From: Lysobacter defluvii IMMIB APB-9 = DSM 18482
GTDB lineage: Bacteria; Pseudomonadota; Gammaproteobacteria; Xanthomonadales; Xanthomonadaceae
Direction of reading: 5' to 3'
Assembly (NCBI RefSeq): GCF_000423325.1
Contig: NZ_AUHT01000005.1
Span: forward strand, 62,001 to 126,000
Length of the DNA: 64,000 bases
Positions 55,406-63,174 of the stretch are shown here, one piece after another. Made by a program: the position numbers and the translations under genes. A model generated the notes under the pieces. The model was not told where the DNA came from. It made no database searches and saw nothing but the letters and a program-made list of their open reading frames with translations. Every line of letters starts with the position of its first letter. Within the stretch, counting starts at the first letter, position 1.

Positions 55406-56034
55406 ATCGTGCAGCCGGCCACCGGCACGCCGCCGCGGGCTTCACCCTGGTGGAGATGCTCGTCGCTCTGGTGGTGTTCGCCCTGCTCGGACTGGCCGCC
55501 ACCGGCGTCCTGGCCTGGGCGGCGGACAACCGCGGCACCGTCGCCGCCCATTCCGGGCGGCTGGCACAGCTGCAGCGCGCGCGGGCAGTGCTGCAGGACG
55601 ACCTGGGCCAGGCCGCCGTGCGCCGGGTCCGGGGGTCGGACGGCCGGCAGGCTCCGGACGCCTTCACCGGGGCCACCCACCGCGGCGGCGCCAGCCAAGG
55701 CGGCCCCGGCCCGCTGCTGGCGTTCGTGCGGCGGGGCTGGAGCAACCCCGACGGCGCCTCGCGCGCCTCGCTGCAGTACGTGGAGTACCGCCTGGTGGAC
55801 GGGCGCCTGGAGCGCGCGACCCGGCCGATGCTGGACGGCGCCAGCGCAGGCGATTCCCGGGTGCTGCTGGACGGGATCGTCGACGCCGCGATCGGCTACC
55901 ACCACCACGGCGCCTGGGACCACGGCTGGCCCGGGGGAGCGGCCGAACTCCCCTCCGCGGTGCGCCTGGAGGTCGAACTCCAGGACCTTGGCCGGATCGA
56001 GCAGCTGTTCCTGGTCACCGGGAGGACCCTGTGA
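55402..56034 (+). CDS. gspJ: Minor pseudopilin GspJ
   Basis: 210 residues from ATG 55402. Prepilin site AAAG|FTLVEMLVALVVFA, cleavage after Gly13, Glu18 at +5. C-terminal half has LQYVEYRLVDGRLERATRP as in GspJ. Confidence 0.93.
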   Translation: MNRAAGHRHAAAGFTLVEMLVALVVFALLGLAATGVLAWAADNRGTVAAHSGRLAQLQRARAVLQDDLGQAAVRRVRGSDGRQAPDAFTGATHRGGASQGGPGPLLAFVRRGWSNPDGASRASLQYVEYRLVDGRLERATRPMLDGASAGDSRVLLDGIVDAAIGYHHHGAWDHGWPGGAAELPSAVRLEVELQDLGRIEQLFLVTGRTL

Positions 56035-57020
56035 TGGCCCGGCCACGCCACGTCGCACGGCGCAGGCGCGGGCGCGGCGTCGCCCTGCTCACCGTGCTCC
56101 TGCTTGCAGCGGTGATGAGCGCGCTGCTGGCCGTCGTGCTGGACGACATCCGCTTCGGCCTCCGCCGCGGCGGCAACACCCGGGCGGTCGAACAGGCCCG
56201 GTGGCACGCGCTGGGCGCCGAGCAACTGGCACGCCGGCAGCTCGCGGCGCTGGCCGCCGCCCCGCCGTCCTCCCTCGCCGGCTGGCTGGACCAGCCGATG
56301 CACTTTCCCACCGATCACGGCGTCGTCAGCGCGCGCCTGCGCGAGGGCGGAAACTGCTTCAACCTCAACAGCGTGGTCGAGGGCGCGCCCGGGCAGTGGC
56401 AGCGCCGCGCGCATGCCGCGGAGCAGTTCGACCACCTGCTGCAGGCGCTGGGCGTGGGCGCGGGGCAGTCGCAGGCGCTGGCGGACGCGCTGGTGGACTG
56501 GATCGACAGCGACGCCGCCACCTCGCCGTCCGGCGCGGAGGACCTCGCCTACACCTTGCGCAGGCCCGCCTACCGCACCGCGGGGGACCTGCTTGCCGAG
56601 CCGTCCGAGCTGCGCGCCATCGAGGGCTTCGACCGGGTATATGCCCGCCTGCGCCCGCATGTGTGCGCCGTGCCCACCAACGCACCCAGCGTGGTCACTC
56701 CCGACACCCTCGCCGACCGCGACGCGGTGCTGCTGGTCGGGCTCACCCGGGGCGCACTGCCGCTGGAGCGCGCGCGCGGCCTGGTGCAGGCGCGGCCGCC
56801 GGGGGGCTGGGGCGGCACCGACCGCTTCCTCGCCCACCCGTTGCTGGCCGCCCCCGGCCTGCGGGAGGCCCTGGCCGAACACCTGACACCACGTCCGCGC
56901 TGGTACGTGCTGGACGTGGAGGTGGAGCACGCCGGCGTACAGGTCGTCATGGGCGCCCTGCTCGAGGACAGCGGCGGCGCGGTCGCGTCGCTGGCACGCC
57001 GATGGACACCGGAAGAATGA
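56034..57020 (+). CDS. gspK: Pseudopilus tip protein GspK
   Basis: 328 residues from ATG 56034, overlapping the gspJ stop by one base. Prepilin site RRGRG|VALLTVLLLAAV; +5 is Thr instead of Glu, as usual in GspK at the pseudopilus tip. Domain segments NCFNLNSVVEG, ALADALVDWIDSDAATSPSG and RTAGDLLAEPSELRAIEGFD are characteristic. Confidence 0.95.
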   Translation: MARPRHVARRRRGRGVALLTVLLLAAVMSALLAVVLDDIRFGLRRGGNTRAVEQARWHALGAEQLARRQLAALAAAPPSSLAGWLDQPMHFPTDHGVVSARLREGGNCFNLNSVVEGAPGQWQRRAHAAEQFDHLLQALGVGAGQSQALADALVDWIDSDAATSPSGAEDLAYTLRRPAYRTAGDLLAEPSELRAIEGFDRVYARLRPHVCAVPTNAPSVVTPDTLADRDAVLLVGLTRGALPLERARGLVQARPPGGWGGTDRFLAHPLLAAPGLREALAEHLTPRPRWYVLDVEVEHAGVQVVMGALLEDSGGAVASLARRWTPEE

Positions 57021-58192
57021 AACCGAAGTTTGCGAGGAAGGCACCGGCACCGGTGCCGTTGGACACGCTGCTGGTCCTGCTGCCGGACGATGCCGCGGAG
57101 CCGGTCGACTGGTGGCGGCTGGATCCCGCCGGGCAATGCGTCGACCGGGGAACCTGGGAGGCCGGATCCGACGAAGGGGGGCCCCGCGCTACCGGGGCAG
57201 GCGACCAGGGGCTGCCGGTCGTGGTCGCCGTCGGCGCCGGGTGCGCGGTGCACCGGCTGGAGGTCCGCGCGCATTCGATGCCGCAGGCCACCGCGGCGGC
57301 AAGGGCCATGCTCGCCGCGGAACTGGCCGGGGATGACGGCGTGCACGTGGCGGTGGCCCCCGAGGCCGGCGGCGGCTGGCTGGTCGCGGTCGCCAGCGTC
57401 GACGACATGGAGCGCTGGATCGCGGCCGCCCGGAACCTCGGGCTGGAGCCACGCCAGCTGGTGCCGGCAGCATTGCTGCTGCCGCCACCCATCGGCACCG
57501 CCGGGGACGCGGACGGCGCCGATGCGCTCGTCCTCGCCGCGGAGCACCGGGAGCGCTGGATCTGCCGCGGCGCCGGCCTGGCCTTCACTGTCGAGGCCGG
57601 GCTGGCACACACGGTCCTGGAGGGACGCCCGACGACCCCCGTCCCCCTCGCCGTGGAGTTGCTCGCCGCAGGCGCCCTCGCCCCTCCGCTCAACCTGCTG
57701 CAGGGCTCCTTCGCCCCGGCAGGCGACGCACCTCGCGGGGCCGCTGCCTGGCGCCGAAGCGGTGTGCTGGCAGCGATCGTGCTGGCCACGCTCGTGCTCG
57801 CCCCCGCCTTCCGCGCCGGCATCGACCAATGGCAGGCCGGGAAGCTGGAGCAACAGGCACAGGAGGAGGCGCGGGCTGGCCTGCCCGGGCTCACGCCGGA
57901 CGGCGATGCTCTCACCGCGCTGCGGGCCCGGGTGCTGGCCAGCCGCAACGTACTCGACTTCAGCAACGCGACCGCGGGCCTGATGGCGTCGGTGCAGGCG
58001 GTTCCGGGCACGTCCCTGGACGGGCTCACCTGGCAGGGCGGCCGGCTACAGGCCATCGTCGGGCACGGTGGCGCGGGCGACGTCGATGCACTCCGCGCGC
58101 AACTCGCCTCGCGCGGGTTCGAACCGGTCGAGGAAGGGCGCTCCGCTGGCGGCGGCGACCACCTGCGGATCTCGCTGGAGCCACGCCAATGA
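57017..58192 (+). CDS. gspL: Type II secretion protein GspL
   Basis: 391 residues from ATG 57017, overlapping gspK. Cytoplasmic actin-like domain (LDTLLVLLPDDAAEPVDWWR, LEPRQLVPAALLLPPP) that binds GspE, one membrane helix near residues 255-275 (VLAAIVLATLVLAPAF), and a periplasmic ferredoxin-like domain (TSLDGLTWQGGRLQAIVGH). Confidence 0.9.
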   Translation: MKPKFARKAPAPVPLDTLLVLLPDDAAEPVDWWRLDPAGQCVDRGTWEAGSDEGGPRATGAGDQGLPVVVAVGAGCAVHRLEVRAHSMPQATAAARAMLAAELAGDDGVHVAVAPEAGGGWLVAVASVDDMERWIAAARNLGLEPRQLVPAALLLPPPIGTAGDADGADALVLAAEHRERWICRGAGLAFTVEAGLAHTVLEGRPTTPVPLAVELLAAGALAPPLNLLQGSFAPAGDAPRGAAAWRRSGVLAAIVLATLVLAPAFRAGIDQWQAGKLEQQAQEEARAGLPGLTPDGDALTALRARVLASRNVLDFSNATAGLMASVQAVPGTSLDGLTWQGGRLQAIVGHGGAGDVDALRAQLASRGFEPVEEGRSAGGGDHLRISLEPRQ

Positions 58193-58698
58193 AACGCACG
58201 GGCACGTTGCTGGACTGGTGGCGTTCCCGCGCGCCACGCGAGCGGGCGATGCTGGTCGTGATGCTGCTTGCCATCGCCGCGTTCCTGGCCTGGTTCGCGC
58301 TGTTGCGCCCGCTCGGCCGCTGGCAGCAGCACGCGGCCGCGGAGCGCTCCGGCGCAACGGCACTGCTCGCGGAAGTCCACGCCGCCCGCGACGAGCTCGC
58401 ACGGTTCCAGGCCGCGTTGCCCGACGCGCAACCGGAGCCGGTCGCATTGGAAGAACTCCTGCCGCGCAGCGCGACCGCCGCCGGCGTCGCGCTGTCACGC
58501 CAGCAGGAGCGCGACGGCCTGCTCATCGCCGGCATCGACGCGGTCCAGGCGCCGGCACTCCTGGCCTGGCTGGACGCACTGGCCCGCCGGGGCGTGGCGC
58601 CTGTGGCACTCGATATCGGCGAGCGCGACGGGCACCTGCACGCGGAGGTCGCATTCGCCCGCCCGGCCTTGCCCGATCACGCGGGAAGCGATCCGTAA
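58189..58698 (+). CDS. gspM: Type II secretion protein GspM
   Basis: 169 residues from ATG 58189. Membrane helix AMLVVMLLAIAAFLAWFAL and a periplasmic domain that pairs with GspL. Last gene of the gspC-M operon; no gspN or prepilin peptidase gspO is adjacent, so processing must use a peptidase encoded elsewhere. A Pho-like box begins inside its stop codon region. Confidence 0.85.
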   Translation: MKRTGTLLDWWRSRAPRERAMLVVMLLAIAAFLAWFALLRPLGRWQQHAAAERSGATALLAEVHAARDELARFQAALPDAQPEPVALEELLPRSATAAGVALSRQQERDGLLIAGIDAVQAPALLAWLDALARRGVAPVALDIGERDGHLHAEVAFARPALPDHAGSDP

Positions 58699-58721
58699 CA
58701 GACGCGCAACACGGGGGTCAT
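58694..58721 (+). promoter_or_regulatory. Pho-box-like site upstream of the porin gene
   Basis: Three elements at exact 11-bp steps: CGTAAC (58694), CGCAAC (58705), GGTCAT (58716). The first overlaps the gspM stop codon. 81 bp before the porin ATG. Confidence 0.6.
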
Positions 58722-58802
58722 CACGCTTTAGCAATGTCATGTTCCTGCAACATGGCCGCCGTACCGTGCCCGCAACTTTCAAACCGTTGACACACGGCCG
58801 TC

Positions 58803-59930
58803 ATGAAGAAGACCCCCGCCGCGCTCGCCGCCGCCCTGCTCCTGGGCGCCCTGCCCGCCCACGGTTTCGAAATCGGCGAGTTCGCCGGCTCGACGGTCAG
58901 CTTCGAAGGGCTGCTGCAGTCGGACCATTACTGGTACGACAGTGACCGCGCGCCGCTCGACGGCGATCCGGGCGACGGCGACGACAGCGACCACGGCATC
59001 CGCCGTGCCGAACTGGTGCTCAAGGGCGACGGCCCGGGTGGCCTCGACTGGGTGGTCGGCTACGACGCCGAGGGCGAGAGCTGGCTGGACGTCAACGCCG
59101 GCTTCGACCTGGGCGGGGGCCATGCGGTGCGGGTCGGCCAGTTCAAGCAGCCGATCGGCCTGGAGGAGCTGTCCTCGTCGAAGAACAACGACTTCGTCTC
59201 CAAGGCGGCGGCGACCAACGCCTTCGCCACCAGCCGCCGGCTGGGCGCGAGCTACGGCTATGGCGGCGACGGCTGGAGCCTGACCGCCAGCGCGTTCGGC
59301 CGCAACCTGACCAGCGGCGGTGCCCACGGGTCCGGCTACGGCGTCCGCGCCACCTGGGCACCGGTAAACGACGGCGGCCGCACCCTCCACCTGGGCCTGG
59401 CGCACGTCGACCACGACACCGACGCCGACACCCTGCGCCTGCGGGTCCGGCCGCAGGCCGACATGGCCGGGGACCGCCTGGTCGACACCGGGACCCTCAC
59501 CGATGCCGACCGCCTGGCGACCACCGGCATCGAAGGCCTGTGGATGGCCGGGCCCCTGAAGCTGCAGGCCGAGTACATGCAGGGCGACGTCGACCGCCTT
59601 GCCGGCCCCGATTTCACCGCCAGCGGCGGCTACCTGAGCGCGGTCTACAACCTCACCGGCGAGGGCTGGTCCTACCGCGGCGGCGTACCGCGCACCGCCT
59701 CGCCCGCCGGGCCGCGCGGCATGTGGCAGCTCGCGGCCCGCGCCGACACGCTGGACTTCGACGACGCCGGCATCGAGGGCGGCCGCATGGACGCCTTCAC
59801 CGTCGGGGTGAACTGGTACTACCGCGACAACTTCAAGGTGGCCCTGAACTGGTCGAGCATCGACAGCGAGCGCGCCGGACTGCCCGACGACCCCTCGATC
59901 ATCGCCCTGCGCGGCCAGATGCACTGGTAA
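58803..59930 (+). CDS. Phosphate-selective porin, OprO/OprP family
   Basis: 375 residues. Signal peptide MKKTPAALAAALLLGALPAH, then a 16-strand barrel with alternating hydrophobic and acidic residues, ending in aromatic Trp (LRGQMHW). Conserved porin segments are RRAELVLKGDGPGGLDWVVG and HAVRVGQFKQPIGLEELSSS. Between the type II operon and pstS, with a Pho-like site upstream, so phosphate or polyphosphate uptake is probable. Confidence 0.88.
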   Translation: MKKTPAALAAALLLGALPAHGFEIGEFAGSTVSFEGLLQSDHYWYDSDRAPLDGDPGDGDDSDHGIRRAELVLKGDGPGGLDWVVGYDAEGESWLDVNAGFDLGGGHAVRVGQFKQPIGLEELSSSKNNDFVSKAAATNAFATSRRLGASYGYGGDGWSLTASAFGRNLTSGGAHGSGYGVRATWAPVNDGGRTLHLGLAHVDHDTDADTLRLRVRPQADMAGDRLVDTGTLTDADRLATTGIEGLWMAGPLKLQAEYMQGDVDRLAGPDFTASGGYLSAVYNLTGEGWSYRGGVPRTASPAGPRGMWQLAARADTLDFDDAGIEGGRMDAFTVGVNWYYRDNFKVALNWSSIDSERAGLPDDPSIIALRGQMHW

Positions 59931-59941
59931 GCGCCCACCGA

Positions 59942-59969
59942 TGTAACGGAAGCGTCACCGGCGCGTCAT
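59942..59969 (+). promoter_or_regulatory. Pho-box-like site between porin and pstS (upstream copy)
   Basis: TGTAAC (59942), CGTCAC (59953), CGTCAT (59964), three elements at exact 11-bp steps. This is the best match in the window. It precedes a terminator at 60029-60057, so it may drive a short RNA rather than pstS. Confidence 0.65.
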
Positions 59970-59984
59970 CTTCGGGGTGTCCAA

Positions 59985-60057
59985 TGGAACCTGCGCAACA
60001 CGGCGCATCTCTCCATTCCCTGATTACGGCGCGCCTCCCCCGGGGCGCGCTTTTTTT
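59985..60057 (+). ncRNA. Candidate phosphate-regulated small RNA
   Basis: The region between a three-unit Pho-like box and a rho-independent terminator. A weak -10-like TCCAAT (59980-59985) sits at a suitable distance. No reading frame with conserved residues is seen. The 5' end is uncertain, and the segment may be only the 3' terminator of the porin transcript. Confidence 0.3.
60029..60057 (+). terminator. Rho-independent terminator upstream of pstS
   Basis: GCGCGCC-TCCCCCGG-GGCGCGC followed by seven T (60051-60057). It would stop transcription arriving from the porin or from the upstream Pho-like box. Confidence 0.9.
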
Positions 60058-60063
60058 GTCGAG

Positions 60064-60091
60064 TGTCATCGACCCGTAACAAAAACATCAT
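60064..60091 (+). promoter_or_regulatory. Pho-box-like site directly upstream of pstS
   Basis: TGTCAT (60064), CGTAAC (60075), CATCAT (60086), all at 11-bp steps. It lies just after the terminator and 54 bp before the pstS start. Confidence 0.6.
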
Positions 60092-60145
60092 TCCATTGCC
60101 TTGCCCGCCGGGCATACCGGCCTGTTTACGCCAACGGAGTTCCAC

Positions 60146-61219
60146 ATGAACAAGACGCCGATCCGCTTCGCCGTCCTCTCCCTTTCGATGGCCGTCGCCC
60201 TCGCCGCCTGCTCGGGTGGCGGGCAGGAGCCTGGCCAGACGGCCGGTACCGCCGGCGGCAACACCGCGCAGATCACCGGCGCGGGCGCGACCTTCATCTT
60301 CCCGCTGATCTCCAAGTGGTCGGCGGACTACAACGCCGCGACCGGCAACATGGTGAACTACCAGTCGATCGGCTCCGGCGGCGGCATCGCCCAGATCAAG
60401 GCCGGCACCGTGGACTTCGGCTCCTCCGACGAGCCGCTGTCGAGCGAGGAGCTCGCCGAAGCCGGCCTGGGGCAGTTCCCGTCCGCGATCGGCGGCGTGG
60501 TCCCCGTGGTCAACGTACAGGGCGTGGAGCCGGGCGCGCTGAAGCTCAGCGGCGAGCTGCTGGCCGACATCTACCTGACCAACGTCAGCAACTGGAACGA
60601 CCCGGCGATCGCCGCGCTCAACCCGGAGCTCTCGCTCCCGGACGCGAAGATCAACCTGGTCCACCGCTCCGACGGTTCGGGCACCACGTTCAACTTCACC
60701 AACTACCTGAGCAAGGTCAGCCCTGCCTGGGCCGACCGGATCGGCCAGGGCAAGCAGATCCAGTGGGTCGACGGCGTCGGCGGCAAGGGCAACGAGGGCG
60801 TCGCCTCCTACGTGCAGCAGATCGACGGCTCCATCGGCTACGTCGAGCTGGCCTACGCGATCCAGAACGACATGTCCTACGCCAGCCTGCAGAACGCCGC
60901 CGGCAACTGGGTGACCCCCAGCCTGGAGTCGTTCCAGGCCGCCGCCGCGACCGCCGACTGGACGAGCGCGCAGGACTTCAACCTGGTGATCACCAACGCC
61001 CCGGGCCCGGACGCCTGGCCGATCACCGCAGCCAACTTCATCCTGATGCACAAGGACCCGGCCGATCCGCAGCGCGCCGCGAACGCCATGGATTTCTTCA
61101 GGTGGGCCCTGGAGAACGGCCAGGCCCAGGCCGAGGAACTGCACTACGTGCCGCTGCCCCCGGAGCTGGTGGGACAGATCGAGTCCTACTGGGAAGCCGA
61201 GTTCAACATCGCCGAGTAA
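60146..61219 (+). CDS. pstS: Phosphate ABC transporter substrate-binding protein PstS
   Basis: 357 residues from ATG 60146. Lipoprotein signal with lipobox ALAAC (MNKTPIRFAVLSLSMAVALA). Phosphate-binding segments GAGATFIFPLISKW, GSGGGIAQIKAGTVDFGSSD and HRSDGSGTTFNFTNYL are conserved. First gene of pstSCAB, separated from pstC by 123 bp with two REP elements. Confidence 0.97.
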   Translation: MNKTPIRFAVLSLSMAVALAACSGGGQEPGQTAGTAGGNTAQITGAGATFIFPLISKWSADYNAATGNMVNYQSIGSGGGIAQIKAGTVDFGSSDEPLSSEELAEAGLGQFPSAIGGVVPVVNVQGVEPGALKLSGELLADIYLTNVSNWNDPAIAALNPELSLPDAKINLVHRSDGSGTTFNFTNYLSKVSPAWADRIGQGKQIQWVDGVGGKGNEGVASYVQQIDGSIGYVELAYAIQNDMSYASLQNAAGNWVTPSLESFQAAAATADWTSAQDFNLVITNAPGPDAWPITAANFILMHKDPADPQRAANAMDFFRWALENGQAQAEELHYVPLPPELVGQIESYWEAEFNIAE

Positions 61220-61225
61220 TCGTTA

Positions 61226-61249
61226 CGGCGCAATTGCATTGCGCCCTAC
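61226..61249 (-). repeat. Minimal GTAG-headed REP element (copy 12, inverted)
   Basis: GGCGCAAT-TGC-ATTGCGCC followed by CTAC, a shortened form. Its head faces copy 13 across 4 bp. Confidence 0.72.
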
Positions 61250-61253
61250 GCGT

Positions 61254-61292
61254 GTAGGGCGCAATAGCCGCCGCCGGCAGCGTATTGCGCCG
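61254..61292 (+). repeat. GTAG-headed REP element (copy 13)
   Basis: GTAGGGCGCAATAGCCGCC then GGCAGCGTATTGCGCC, tail CGGGCGGCGAACAACGACAC. The inverted pair sits between pstS and pstC and may protect or release the pstS message so that more binding protein than permease is made. Confidence 0.85.
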
Positions 61293-61342
61293 GGCGGCGA
61301 ACAACGACACACCCGCAACAACGTCCACCGGGTACCTCCGCA

Positions 61343-62299
61343 ATGAACGAGTTGGCCCTGCCGGCCCCACGCGACCGTAGCGATGCGCGCAACGACCGGA
61401 TCTTCCGGTACTTCCTCGTCGCCACGGTCGTCTTCGTGTTGCTGGCGCTGGCCGGCGCCGCGCTTTCGATGCTGTGGGGCGGCCGCCAGGCCCTGCAGTT
61501 GAGCGGGCTGGACTTCTTCTTCACCGCGGACTGGAACCCGGTCCAGGACCGCTACGGGGCGCTGGTGCCGATCTACGGCACCATCGTCACCGCGATCATC
61601 GCGATGCTCATCGCGGTGCCGGTCAGCTACGGCATCGCCCTGTTCCTCACCGAGGTGGCGCCGCGCTGGCTGCGCACCCCGGTCGGCACCGCCATCGAGC
61701 TGCTGGCGGGCATCCCCTCGATCATCTACGGCATGTGGGGCCTGTTCGTGCTGGTGCCGGTGATGACCGACTACGTCACGCCCTGGGCCAACGAGCACCT
61801 GGGCACGCTGCCGCTGATCGGTCCGCTGTTCCAGGGCCCACCGATCGGCATCGGCATGCTCACCGCCGGCATCGTGCTGGCGATCATGGTGATCCCCTTC
61901 ATCGCCGCGACCATGCGCGAGGTGTTCCTGACCGTACCGACCCGGCTCAAGGAGTCGGCCTACGCGCTGGGCTCGACCCGATGGGAAGTCAGCTGGGACA
62001 TCGTGCTGCCCTACACCCGCTCGGCGGTGATCGGCGGCGTGTTCCTCGGGCTCGGGCGTGCGCTGGGCGAGACCATGGCGGTGGCCTTCGTGATCGGCAA
62101 CTCGACCCGCTTCACGGCCTCGCTGCTGGAGCCGTCAACCACCATCGCCGCGCTGATCGCCAACGACTTCGGCGAGGCGACCGAGACCTACCGCTCCGCG
62201 TTGCTGCTGCTGGGCTTCGTGCTGTTCATCGTCACCTTCCTGGTGCTCGCGGCCGCCCGCTTCATGCTCGCGCAGCTCAAGCGCCGGGAGGGCAACTGA
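61343..62299 (+). CDS. pstC: Phosphate ABC transporter permease PstC
   Basis: 318 residues with six membrane helices. The permease EAA-like loop is LKESAYALGSTRWEVSWDIV and the conserved GLGRALGETMAVAFVIGN follows. Second gene of pstSCAB; its stop shares one base with the pstA start. Confidence 0.96.
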   Translation: MNELALPAPRDRSDARNDRIFRYFLVATVVFVLLALAGAALSMLWGGRQALQLSGLDFFFTADWNPVQDRYGALVPIYGTIVTAIIAMLIAVPVSYGIALFLTEVAPRWLRTPVGTAIELLAGIPSIIYGMWGLFVLVPVMTDYVTPWANEHLGTLPLIGPLFQGPPIGIGMLTAGIVLAIMVIPFIAATMREVFLTVPTRLKESAYALGSTRWEVSWDIVLPYTRSAVIGGVFLGLGRALGETMAVAFVIGNSTRFTASLLEPSTTIAALIANDFGEATETYRSALLLLGFVLFIVTFLVLAAARFMLAQLKRREGN

Positions 62300-63174
62300 T
62301 GGCCGCCTCCACCCGTGACGTCGCCGAGTCGCTGTACCGGCGCCGCAGGATCAAGAACGTCGTCGCCCTGGTGCTTTCCTGCCTGGCGGCGGTCTTCGGG
62401 CTGGTGTTCCTGGCCTGGATCCTGTGGACGCTGGTTTCGCGCGGGATCGGTGCGATCAACCTGACGCTGTTCACCCACGACACCCCGCCGCCGATGGTCG
62501 AGGGCGGCCTGCGCAACGCCTTCTTCGGCAGCGCGGTGATGAGCCTGATGGCGATCGGCATCGGCACCCCGCTGGGCATCGCCGCGGGAACCTGGCTGGC
62601 CGAGTACGGCCGCAATACCCGCCTGGGCACCGCGGTGCGCTTCGTCAACGACATCCTGTTGTCGGCGCCGTCGATCGTGCTCGGCCTGTTCGTCTATACC
62701 CTGGTGGTGATGCAGTTCGGCGGCAGCTTCTCCGCCATCGCCGGCTCGATCGCGCTGGCCTTCATCGTCCTGCCGGTGGTCCTGCGCACCACCGACGAGA
62801 TGCTCCGGCTGGTGCCGGCGCAGATGCGCGAGGCGGCGCTGTCGCTGGGCGTGCCGCAGTGGAAGGTGACCATGCAGGTGCTGTACCGCTCGGCGCTGCC
62901 GGGCATCGTCACCGGCATCCTGCTGGCGCTGGCCCGCATCAGCGGTGAGACCGCGCCCCTGCTGTTCACCGCCTTCGGCAACCAGTACTGGAGCACCGAC
63001 GTCACCGGACCGATGGCCAGCGTGCCGCTGGTGATGTACCAGTACGCCGGCAGCCCGTACGTCACCTGGCAGGACCTGGCCTGGGGCGGTGCGCTGGTGC
63101 TGACGCTGTTCGTGCTGCTGACGAGCCTCGTCGCCCGCGCGGTCGTCAACCGCCACCGGGTGACCCATGACTGA
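62299..63174 (+). CDS. pstA: Phosphate ABC transporter permease PstA
   Basis: 291 residues with six membrane helices, conserved [23 protein letters not shown]-like [20 protein letters not shown] and [20 protein letters not shown]. Pairs with PstC. Stop overlaps the pstB start region by 8 bp. Confidence 0.96.
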   Translation: MAASTRDVAESLYRRRRIKNVVALVLSCLAAVFGLVFLAWILWTLVSRGIGAINLTLFTHDTPPPMVEGGLRNAFFGSAVMSLMAIGIGTPLGIAAGTWLAEYGRNTRLGTAVRFVNDILLSAPSIVLGLFVYTLVVMQFGGSFSAIAGSIALAFIVLPVVLRTTDEMLRLVPAQMREAALSLGVPQWKVTMQVLYRSALPGIVTGILLALARISGETAPLLFTAFGNQYWSTDVTGPMASVPLVMYQYAGSPYVTWQDLAWGGALVLTLFVLLTSLVARAVVNRHRVTHD

